DNA of 64,000 nucleotides from Trachythela sp. YZ-2020 (Eukaryota > Cnidaria > Anthozoa > Malacalcyonacea > Clavulariidae). Of this stretch, positions 44,600 through 53,796 are shown one piece after another. Position 1 is the stretch's first letter; every line of letters begins with the position of its first letter. The translations under genes were made by a program, and so were the position numbers. A model generated the notes under the pieces. The model saw nothing but the letters and a program-made list of their open reading frames with translations. It did not search any database and was not told the origin of the DNA. The DNA is taken from contig JADLSH010000355.1 of NCBI GenBank assembly GCA_016169945.1, positions 1,607,501 through 1,671,500 on the forward strand, written 5' to 3'.

Positions 44600-46363
44600 A
44601 TGGCTCTCGAAAAAGCATTAATTTCTGCGGGGATAAATATTTTAGGCTCAATGGTGGGCTTAGTGGCTGGCAAAGTTTACGACAGTTTAACAGACAAACT
44701 CAAGGACGGTGATTTAGCGGATGAAAAAGTGCGAGAAATAATTGTTCGGGATTTAAACGACATCAAGTCAAAACTCGACTGTCTGTCGCTTAAAGACCTC
44801 GATGCCAGTTATAGTTTCCTAAAAGAAGGTGTGGAGTTGTTAAATCTTGCTCTCGATAAGTTGAATAAAGATCAGAAAGCGAGCGAAGGTCCTGCAGACG
44901 AAGCAACTCAATCAACAAGAGTTATGAATAATACCGCATCTGGTATTTTGAACGCAGCCTTATCACTTCCTCAAGCGATTCAAAGATTGAAAATCTCGTC
45001 CGATAAGCGGTTCATTTCTGCCCAAGATAGTTTTAAAGAGTCTCGTAAGGCAGCCACACATGCGTTCAACAACAAATCTCTGAGCATCAAAGATCGAATT
45101 ATGGCTTGCAAGTTACGTGTGGCAGCCAGAATTCTTGAATCTGGTCTTGAAGACCCGGAAGCCGCAGTTGCTACCTGCCTGTCGGCACTTAAAGAGCTAC
45201 ATGATTTACCAGCAATTCAAGAAATGTTCTCAGTTTTTCTCCAGGGAGGACTGAAATCGAAGCTTAAGAAATCTGAACGGTTAGAAAATATAATGTCTGT
45301 TATGTTCATCAATCATGCTCTAGTTGGTTTCGCTTCGAAAAATATCACTATCAGTAAATATATTAACCTGTTCAAGAGCTGGCCGGTCATAAACCTCACA
45401 GATCGTACATTTCATCCAATCCTAAACGCAGATCAGATTTTTACGAAGGCACCCGGTAATGCCAAAAAAGAACTAGTTTTCCAACACGCACGTGAGACTT
45501 TCATAAAGGCAATTGAAGTCGAAGAATTTTCCCAACTAATAGAACGAGTGGTTATTGATTCGAGAATACCTTCGGCCGATTCATTTGCTGTGAATAGCCG
45601 CGGTGACATTATTCTACTAACTGATGACAAAATCACGGTTATTTGCAAAACCGGTGAAAGCAAGGATGTTATGCTTCGCGAAAGTAACCGTACGTGTTAT
45701 GAAATTAACAAAGGACTTGCTGTTGATAGCAACGACAATATATACGTTGTAAGACTGCGTAGGCAACGTGGTGAAAATGACAGTAGTAAGAAGAGAGAGT
45801 ATGTGTTGTACGTGATTGATGAGAACTACAACATCAAGCATGTCTCTGTATTGGATTTTCTTGATGCAACTAGATTGCACGATGTACGCATTGCTGTTGA
45901 CAAAAATAGAAACATAATCATGATCAATGTGACAGTATTTGATAACCAGGTCTATGTCTTTGACGACACAGGACAGTTGAAGTCGAAGTTTAAACGAGAT
46001 GGAGATGACTTACGCAGCTTGAGTATTTCTAACAACAATGACATCATGATAGTATCAGATGATCGCAGTGCCGTTCACGTATACACAACCGAAGGTAACT
46101 TAAAATCCACAATAAAAGTACCAGAAGGTCATAAAGCTTTGCCAGTGACATTTCATCATGGCATTTGTAAAATAATTGTTTTAACCTTTGTTGTGGAACA
46201 AGATTCCTGGTTCCTGCTCTATTTTTCTGAAACAGGCGAACTGGAGAATTCAGTGTTTTTCCATAAGATAGAAGGCTGTGATTGGTTGGAAGTAGCTATG
46301 GCAAGTCATCCAAGCGGACCAGCTGCTGTTAGGTACAGCGATAGCATCACCTTTATTAATTAG
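44600..46363 (+). CDS. Paralogue A: helical domain plus beta-propeller protein, 587 aa
   Basis: Intact, intronless. Residues about 5-27 are uncharged and glycine-rich (ALISAGINILGSMVGLVAG), a possible membrane-seeking helix. Residues 30-300 are predicted all-helical (EIIVRDLNDIKSKLDCLSLK, then AATHAFNNKSLSIKDRIMAC, KLRVAARILESGLEDPEAAV), with a TPR-like feel. From about 310 to the end there are five to six beta-propeller blades of NHL/TolB type, each with a (G)LAVDSNDNIYVV-like strand (FAVNSRGDIILL, IAVDKNRNIIMI, LSISNNNDIMIV) and a closing strand (VHVYTTEGNLKSTIKV). No RING, B-box, NACHT or catalytic motif is seen. I do not recognise the family by name. Sensor/effector function is inference only. 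Confidence 0.88.
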   Translation: MALEKALISAGINILGSMVGLVAGKVYDSLTDKLKDGDLADEKVREIIVRDLNDIKSKLDCLSLKDLDASYSFLKEGVELLNLALDKLNKDQKASEGPADEATQSTRVMNNTASGILNAALSLPQAIQRLKISSDKRFISAQDSFKESRKAATHAFNNKSLSIKDRIMACKLRVAARILESGLEDPEAAVATCLSALKELHDLPAIQEMFSVFLQGGLKSKLKKSERLENIMSVMFINHALVGFASKNITISKYINLFKSWPVINLTDRTFHPILNADQIFTKAPGNAKKELVFQHARETFIKAIEVEEFSQLIERVVIDSRIPSADSFAVNSRGDIILLTDDKITVICKTGESKDVMLRESNRTCYEINKGLAVDSNDNIYVVRLRRQRGENDSSKKREYVLYVIDENYNIKHVSVLDFLDATRLHDVRIAVDKNRNIIMINVTVFDNQVYVFDDTGQLKSKFKRDGDDLRSLSISNNNDIMIVSDDRSAVHVYTTEGNLKSTIKVPEGHKALPVTFHHGICKIIVLTFVVEQDSWFLLYFSETGELENSVFFHKIEGCDWLEVAMASHPSGPAAVRYSDSITFIN

Positions 46364-46442
46364 TGCATGTAATCAACTTCTTAGCTTCTCTGCTTAGAAC
46401 AAAATAATTTGACCGAAATAATATGAAACCAGAATATCGATT

Positions 46443-48657
46443 CTTTAATCTTTAATCTCTTTAATCTTTCTAGAATTTCACATTAAATAGTAAATACTAA
46501 ATACTAATTTACAATGTGAATTACATTTAAACTGTATAAAAAAATATACTAAGACTAATGTTAAGAGTTAATATTTACAAGTAATCTTAAATAGAATTTG
46601 AAAATTTTTTGATAGAATTCGATAAATTTACTTCGACTCCAGCGTTCGGTTAAAACATTCAATCCCATACACAATTGGGCTATTTTTAAATCGTTCAGTT
46701 CGATATCTAAAATTATACAGTTTTTCTCCATTTGATCTAGTTTGTCTCTGTCTTATCTGATTAACTGTTTCTGGCAATAAACTGTGTAATCTATGTCTAG
46801 GGTCTGTCATTGTTTTTATAAGGTTTCCGCACATCTCTTCTCTGCGAGCCTTTAATGTTTTAAGGTTACAGTCCAGTAATGCTTCTTCATAAGTCAGACC
46901 AGGACAAATTATCCTAAGCGCACGCTTCTGAACTCGTTCTATGTCAGTAGACTGTTCCTTGGTTAAGTTTCCGTGCCAAATTTTAGCACAATATTCAAGT
47001 GTCGATCTTATGACAGCCATATAAAAGGCTTTTAAATCCTGCTTTGGTGCACCATAACCTTTTAACATCTTCAGAAAATACAGTCTTTTACCGCTTTTTT
47101 AACAATATAGCATGTGTTAGTTGACCACTTCAAATTGTCATCAATCCATAAACCAAGTAATTTGTAACATTTAACCCTTTCAAATACATGTCTATTGATT
47201 TCTAGCGGTGGAATAACAGTTACATTTTTTCGAAAGTCAATTATCATTTCTTTGCATTTCGTTTGATTTAACTCCATCATATCTTCTTCAGTAAACCTTA
47301 AAACGCTCTTAACTTTACTTTCAGCACCACCCAGTTGCTTCCCAGAAATATGGTGGCTGACATCTAGTACCTCGTATAATGTAGTGTCATCCATAAACAT
47401 TAATGTATCATGTTCAAGTATAACATTAGTTTCCATGTTGGTTGATATCATGAGTTGGATTTCTTCTTTTATTACAGAGGGAAGTTTATCAATCTTTATT
47501 ACAAAGGCAATTGGTCCGAGTTTACTTCCTTGTGGCACTCCGCCATTGATATATGCATAATCAGACGTATCATTCCCAAATTTAGTAAATGGGATCTTTT
47601 ATTGAGGTATGTTCCAAACCATTGGATTAAGGCCAATCTAACTCCCATCTCTTTCATATTTCTTAGCAGTATATTATGATTAATTAGATCGAACGCTTTT
47701 CTAAAGTCAAGAAAAATTATTCGTATTACTCTTTGTGGCTCGTCCATTGCTCTATACCAGTTGTGGAGTAGATTTAGAAGGGCATACAAAGTCGAAGATC
47801 CTGGGAGCCCTCCATATTGGGAATTGGAAATTTTCCCATTTATATCTTCATTTATCCACTTGTTGGTAAAGGATTCCTGAACTTTTGATAAAACACTGGT
47901 TAATGCAATCGGTCTAAGGTTTTCAGCGATTGTACATGGTGTGATCTTAGGAATCCCAGTTACTTTGTATTTTTTCCAAGTTTCAGGAAATTTCTTTGTC
48001 TGAAATGACTCATTAAAAATTTCAGCAAGGGGAACGGCAAACAATTTCGAACTCATTTTCAGAATCTTCAAAGGTGGATCATTTGGCCCAGGTGCCTTGT
48101 TAACATTAATTGCATTCAATTCTCTAGCAACTTCTTCAACACTGATTAACGGTAGATCATCCGGCATTGCATTTCTAGCCACTCGTTTGATATATGTGGA
48201 TAATTTATCGTTAAATTAGCAAAGAAGTTATTAATTGAATCTGCCGATTGTTTATCGTTCATTTGGAGATTTGTCTCGGAGTCTACTAGAGTCACAGCGT
48301 TTTTCCTTGATCCAATTAATCTTTTAACTTGCTTCCACCATGCTTTTGGGCATGAACTATGGTTTGGTCTTACCTTTTTATCATAAAACTGCAGCTTGGC
48401 TTTCTTTATCTCAGCTGAAACTTGTCTACGTAAATATTTGAAGAGCTCGGTTTTATTGTTTTTAAAAGCTTTATTTCTTTTATCCATCAGAGATTTAATT
48501 TTTTGCGTCATAAAGGGTTTATCGTTGGTATGCTTTTTTATTATTCTTTCGGGAAAAAACTCGTTGATAATCACTTTAGTAAAATGAAGAAAAGCATCAA
48601 CTTTCTCATCGAGTCCTTTGTTAGAGAAAAGTTCACTCCAGTCATAGTTCTCTAGAA
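46443..48657 (-). mobile_element. 5'-truncated LINE in the 3' flank of paralogue A
   Basis: Minus-strand reverse transcriptase in four broken frames: about 48657-48150 (pre-RT, ENYDWSELFSNKGLDEKVDA), 48182-47499 (NKAPGPNDPPLKILKMSSKL, LRPIALTSVLSKVQES, FLDFRKAFDLINHNIL), 47538-47071 (PQGSKLGPIAFVIKI, FMDDTTLYEVLD) and 47068-46628 (EYCAKIWHGNLTKEQSTDIE, RVQKRALRIICPGLTYEEAL). Three frame breaks make it inactive. No endonuclease domain is present. The 3' tail on the minus strand is an (ATTAAAG)n-like microsatellite (46443-46470). The ends are defined by comparison with the same flank at 51060 and 62380: about 10 bp of target sequence is missing. Confidence 0.9.
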
Positions 48658-48780
48658 AAATCATAAACTGGGATTTTGTAAATATAACAATAATTAACAT
48701 ATATATTAATAGGGACCTCATTTCAATGTAATGTATAAAACTTATCAACATATACTCCAATGTACTCCGCATTTTTAGTG
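48658..48780 (+). repeat. Continuation of paralogue A 3' flank (duplicated)
   Basis: AAATCATAAACTGGGATTTT through ATCAACATATACTCCAATGT is nearly identical to 51077-51187 and 62390-62500. It is the part of the shared downstream flank cut off by the LINE. Similarity ends at about 48775. Confidence 0.85.
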
Positions 48781-48934
48781 CAAACCTGTACAAATAATGT
48801 ATAAAGTCTGTTTCGCCTAGAAGTCGTTCGAAATTCCGTATTTCCGTGATCCGCATTTCCGCGCGGAAGCAACCGCAATCCGCTTCAATAAATGGCTGAT
48901 GCAATAAATCGCCGAGGCTGATGCAATCTTACAG

Positions 48935-49295
48935 TACAGCATATAAATAGGCATTAAATTACGCAAAAAATATTTGATCCATATCTTGAGAGTTGAGCAA
49001 AAGTCCTCGGTGTATTCGTTCGTTATACATAAATTGCTGCTGAAAGCCTAAAATATTGACAAATCTTCTAGCTCTGTTTTCATATCAGCTATTGCATTTA
49101 AATGTATTTCAGTTTAGATGACGTGTTCTTTGGGAAGTCCCAGCAAACAGAGATGACGTTATCTTACAGAATATAAATAGGCGTCAAATTACGCAAACTA
49201 TTCAATCTGCAGTTGCCCTTGAGTTGCGTATTTTCGTTGAGACGTGACAAGACAAGTTCCTTTTCAACCTTCGCTTCATTGATACTGTAAAAGCT
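48935..49295 (+). promoter_or_regulatory. Two tandem TATA-box promoter copies upstream of paralogue B
   Basis: TATAAATAGGCATTAAATTA with CGCAAA at 48942 and TATAAATAGGCGTCAAATTA with CGCAAA at 49172 are 230 bp apart, each preceded by a CTTACAG(T/A) context (CAATCTTACAGTACAGCA versus TTATCTTACAGAATA). The second is 124 bp before the ATG at 49296. After it comes a leader (GTTGCGTATTTTCGTTGAGA, GTTCCTTTTCAACCTTCGCT) shared almost exactly with paralogue C. Promoter function is inferred from the TATAAATAG consensus. Confidence 0.55.
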
Positions 49296-50994
49296 ATGCC
49301 TTCTATAATCGCGGCCATTTTAAGTTCAACCGTGGGTTTCTTGTGCGGTAAAGCTCGTGATATTGCGGCAAATAAACTCAAGGATGGAGATTTAGCGGAT
49401 GAAAAATTGCGTGAAATAATTGTTCAGGATTTGACCGACATCAAATCGAAACTCGACTGTCTGTCGCTTAAAGATCTCGATAGCAGTTATAGTTTCCTCA
49501 AAGAAGGCGTAAGATTGTTAAATCTTGCTCTCGATCAGTTGAATAAAGATCAGAAAGCGAGCGAAAGTCCTGCAGACGAAGCAAGTCAATCAACAAGAGT
49601 TATGAATAATACCGCATCTGGTATTTTGAACGCACCTTTATCACTTCCTCAAGAGATTCAAAGATTGAAAATCTCGTCCGAAGAGCGGTTCATTTCTGCT
49701 CAAGATTGTTTCAAAGAGTCTCGTAAGGCAGCCACACATGCGTTCAACAACAAATCTCTGAGCATCAAAGATCGAATTGTGGCTTGCAAGTTACGTGTGG
49801 CAGCAAGAATTCTTGAATCAGGTCTTGTAGACCCGGAAGCCGCAGTTGATACCTGCCTGTCGGCACTTAAAGAGCTACATGGTTTACCAGCAATTCAAGA
49901 AATGTTGTCAGTTTTTCTCAAGGTTAGAAAACATAATGTCTGTTTTGTTCATCAATCATGCTCTAGTTGATTTCGCTTCGAAAAATATCAGTAAATATCT
50001 TAACCTATTCAAAAGCTGGCCGGTAATAATCCTCGCAGATCGTACATTTCATCCAATCCTAAACGCAGATCAGATTTTGACGAAGGCATCCGGTAATGCC
50101 AAGAAAGAACTAGTTTTCCAAGACGCACGTGAGACTTTCGTAAAGGCATTCGAAGAACTTTCCCAACGAATAGAACGAGTGGTTATTGATTCGAGAATAT
50201 ATCAGCTGCCCCATTTTGCTGTGAATAGCCGCGGTGACATTATTCTACTAACTCTTGACAAAATCACGGTTATTTGCAAAACCGGTGAAAGCAAGGATGT
50301 TATGCTTCGCGAAAGTATTAACCGTACGTGTGATGATTTTAACACAGGAATTGCTGTTGATAGCAACGACAATATATACGTTGTAAGTTGTCGTAGGCAA
50401 CGTGATGAAAATGACAGTAGTAAGAAGAGAGAGTGGGTGTTGTACGTGATTGATGAGAACTACAACATCAAGCATGTCTCTGTATTGGATTTTCCTGGTG
50501 TAGGAGGATTGGGAGATGTATGCATTGCTGTTGACAAAAATAGAAACATAATCATGATCAAAGAATATGATAACCAGGTGTATGTCTGTGACGACACAGG
50601 ACAGTTGAAGTCGAAGTTTTTTAAACAAGATGGACATCGCGTATGCAGCTTGAGTATTTCTAACAACAATGACATCATGATAGTATCAAATGATCGCCGT
50701 GACGTTCACGTATACACAACCGAAGGTAACTTAAAATCCACAATAAAAGTACCAGAAGGTCATGAAGCTTTGCGAGTGACATTTCATCATGGCATTTGTA
50801 AAATAATTGTTTTAACCTATGTTAAGGAACAGGATTCCTTGTTCCTGCTCTATTTTTCTGAAACAGGCGAACTGGAGAATTCAGTGTTTTTCCGTAAGAA
50901 TGAAGGCCTAGGTTGGTGGAAAGTAGATATGAAAAGTCATCCAAGCGGACCAGTTGCTGTTAAGTACAAAGATAGCATCACCATTATTAATTAG
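49296..50994 (+). pseudogene. Paralogue B: same family, frameshifted by a 34-bp deletion
   Basis: Frame 1 runs 49296-49970 (starts MPSIIAAILSSTVGFLCGKA, then the family helical domain up to AIQEMLSVFLK). The homologous protein resumes one frame over at about 49923 (RLENIMSVLFINHALVDFAS) and continues to TAG at 50992-50994. Compared with A (45242-45279), 34 bp coding GGLKSKLKKSE are missing at 49921-49923, between short direct repeats (CAG-G/CGG). The propeller half is otherwise open, with in-frame indels (FEELSQRIE for VEEFSQLIE). It may be a pseudogene, a two-protein locus or an assembly issue; no splice signal rescues the frame. Confidence 0.8.
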
Positions 50995-52274
50995 TGTAAT
51001 CAACTTCTTAGCTTCTCTGCTTAGAACAAAATAATTTGACCGAAATAATATGAAACCAGAATCTCGATTGACCCCAGATAAATCATAAACTGGGATTTTG
51101 TAAATATAACAATAATTAACATATATATTAATAGGAACCTCATTTCAATGTAATGTATAAAACTTATCAACATATACTCCAATGTATTTGCATTCAAAGT
51201 CAAATTGTTTGCGATTAGTTTTGTGATTGTTTTATATCAGTGTTTTAATTTTGTTCAATGATGTCAATAGATGCATCACATTTAGACACATTTATTACAT
51301 TCATGGAGCAGAATGATTAATAATAATTTGATAATAATTTCAATTATAAAAAGGCGTAGTGTCATCTTTTGATGGATGTGTTTTATGAGGGTGGTAAAGG
51401 GTATTTTCGTGAGCCGTGAATTGCCAATATTTGTTCCCGTGAAATGTGAAATGACGGATTTTTGTGTCGTGAAACGTGATTTATATCCCTAGCCGTGAGC
51501 CGTGATTGTCGAAAATTTTTGTCCGCGAAACGAGAATCTATTTGAGGCCTGTAGAACAAAGACTGAACGAACAGTGAGAACGTCAAGAAGAGCAATTCTA
51601 TGGATGAACAATTTTACTGCGTGTATTTTCTTGATTTTGTATTAGATATATCGGTTGTTTTTTTAAAAAATTGTTGAAATTGGTTTCGAAAACGTAAAAA
51701 TTGGGCAAAAGGTTAAGAACGGCATTAAATACTCACTTTATAAAATAAAATTTACACATTTGAAAACGTGGTTTTTAATTTTCGTGAAATGGATATATTT
51801 TTACATGTGAAACGTGAAATGGTTGTTCTACCTCACGTGAAACGTGATCACTACCACCCTCTTTTATGTGTTTTACGTACGGAATTTTAGAAAAAGCTTG
51901 TGGAAATTTGTTCATAAGAGCACGGTTTGAACCGTTTGTACAAACGTGTTTTATCTAAATATCTTCAAAACAATGTTGGACCCAGGTTTAAAACCTTGTG
52001 GAACACTATATTGATACTTTTCCGCCAAAACAATTGCAAAAATTGTGTAGAAAAACTCACTCGTCTTTCCGTTTTGGCTCGTGTTTCACGCAGCATATTG
52101 ATGATGACGTCATATCTTACAAATGCGTTCTCTCACGAAGGCCTGGTACGTAGAAAAATGGCGACTTGTTTTGATTTTCAAAATTATATTTTTGTAAATT
52201 TTTCTTGTGTTTTCTGTTCAAACTATAAACGGAATGTGAACTAGAAGTGTTCTGGACTTAAACTCCTTACCGTA
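50995..52274 (+). repeat. Duplicated 3' flank of paralogue B
   Basis: Matches 62306-63999 closely (for example ATCAACTTCTTAGCTTCTCT, GAACTAGAAGTGTTCTGGAC), the 62-64 kb copy being longer by one MITE insertion. Contains a 475-bp element with GAGGGTGGTA/TACCACCCTC termini (see 51387). No gene is seen. Confidence 0.88.
51387..51861. mobile_element. Element with GAGGGTGGTA termini and TTTTAT target duplication
   Basis: Inverted termini GAGGGTGGTA (51387) and TACCACCCTC (ending 51861) are flanked by TTTTAT on both sides (51381-51386 and 51862-51867). The inside is made of repeated CGTGAAACGTGA / GTGAGCCGTGA words, non-coding. The same element at the same place in the 62.7-63.2 kb copy shows that it predates the duplication. 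Confidence 0.75.
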
Positions 52275-52577
52275 GCTGTACAGATATTGGAGATCGGGTT
52301 AGGGAAAGTGTCGATATTTATATATAAAAATTAAGGACTCTATATCTACTATTTATTTTTTAAATTATATATTAAAGTCGAAGTACTGTACTGTAACAAA
52401 GAGATTGCAGTTTTTGTGTATTGTGTATGATCATGAGTGACCCTGAAATGACAAACAAGAGGCAAGCTGGCAATCCACCAGATTCGGTTACCGGTTTCAA
52501 AACGATAGAGACAATTGGCAAACTTGTTGTTTTAGTAATTCAACGCTTTTGGAGATTATGCAGTGCTGCCATGCTAA
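52275..52577. other. Short unassigned stretch
   Basis: AT-rich sequence between the duplicated flank and a LINE. A 66-codon frame (52421-52621) runs into the LINE tail and shows no recognisable domain. Nothing else is seen. Confidence 0.5.
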
Positions 52578-52768
52578 CATTTTATTTTATTTTATTTATA
52601 AACTTTGCCGATGAAACATAATGTTACGTTACATAACAGGACAAAAACACGTACATAATGAAATACAGTACATGACCACGGCTGGGTGACCGCAACAGCG
52701 TTTAGCCAATTACTGCGGGCCCGACATAAAATTACATTCACTATATAGTTAACTATCATTACACACAC

Positions 52769-52814
<46 letters not shown>

Positions 52815-53788
52815 TACAGGTATGATCTTATTTACAGTTCAACAGCAACACGATATTGGACGTAACAGACTACGAACACAATTACATTTTAGACATATAC
52901 TCTTAAATGTTCGAGAGTTTTCAGGATCATAATTAATGTTCAGCGATGTAAAATAGTACTTGAGCAAATCCGATCTAAATACAATAAGGCTAGTATCCAT
53001 AGTGAGGTTCAGTTCATCTGCAAGATAATTCCAAACTCGGCACGCTCTTACGAGGAAAGATTTTTGGTAGGTGCATGGAAGTTCTGCATTTGGGGATGAC
53101 ATATTTCAGTGTGTTTGATGAGGTTGATCGGGTTGTTCTACGATTGATGAGGATAGCTGGCGAAACGTTGGGATTTAGTGTTACTAAACCGTGTGTGATT
53201 TTGAAGAACAAGATAAGGTCCAAGTATTCGTGCCAATAGCTTACAGGAAGAATATTTAAAGACCGTAACCTCGATTTATAGTCAACGGCTGTACTGAACG
53301 GTAGATTTAAAATGTATTTAGTAGCACGTCTTTGTGTTCTTTCGAGTTTACTTATCAGTTCTACTGACTGTGGTGACCAAACCTGTGTTGCGTAGCCAAA
53401 GTGCGATCTAACCAATGCCATGTATAACGCTCGTCTAGCTGCAGTATTCTTGATGAACAAAGTGTTCCTTCTAACATATCCAAGAATCTTGTTGGCTTTC
53501 GCTGTCTGCTCGTTCACTTGCTTTTTCCACGTTAAATCCGATGACACACACACGCCAAGGTCTCTTTCGCTGTCGGTACTAGATATGATAGAGTCGTTCA
53601 ACTTGTACGAGGAAGCGACTGGTACTCTTTTCCGCGTGAGCGTTTGGTGTTTGCACTTGGATTGGTTGAATGACAGACCAGATACCGTTGACCAATGTTC
53701 TAGGGTTCCAAGGTCAGTTTGAAGAGCGGTAACATCGTCCTGTAGTTTAATTGCGGAGAATATCTTGGTGTCATCGGCAAACATTACA
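52578..53788 (-). mobile_element. LINE reverse-transcriptase fragment, 5'-truncated at the YADD motif
   Basis: The minus strand encodes FADDTKIFSAIKLQDDVTAL, LSFNQSKCKHQTLTRKRVPV, DLGVCVSSDLTWKKQVNEQT, RSHFGYATQVWSPQSVELIS and RTQRRATKYILNLPF, then after a frame change near 53030 NAELPCTYQKSFLVRACRVW and NYLADELNLTMDTSLIVFRS. This is the palm-end and thumb of a Jockey/CR1-group LINE, different from the elements at 0.8 and 46 kb. The tail is (AAAAT)n (52578-52605 on the plus strand). An (AT)n microsatellite at 52773-52813 lies in its 3' UTR. Confidence 0.85.
52773..52813. repeat. (AT)n microsatellite
   Basis: About 20 AT units inside the LINE 3' UTR. Confidence 0.95.
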
Positions 53789-53796
53789 GCTCGCCG

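Noticed and set aside
50248..50678. Minus-strand frames of about 70-130 codons in paralogue B (also at 45617 and 61560)
   Set aside because: They are shadows of the conserved propeller coding sequence and recur only because the genes are duplicates.
51021..51203. 60-codon minus-strand frame repeated at 62332 and in part at 48.7 kb
   Set aside because: It recurs only because the gene flanks are duplicated. It is AT-rich, contains no domain and is disrupted by the LINE at A.
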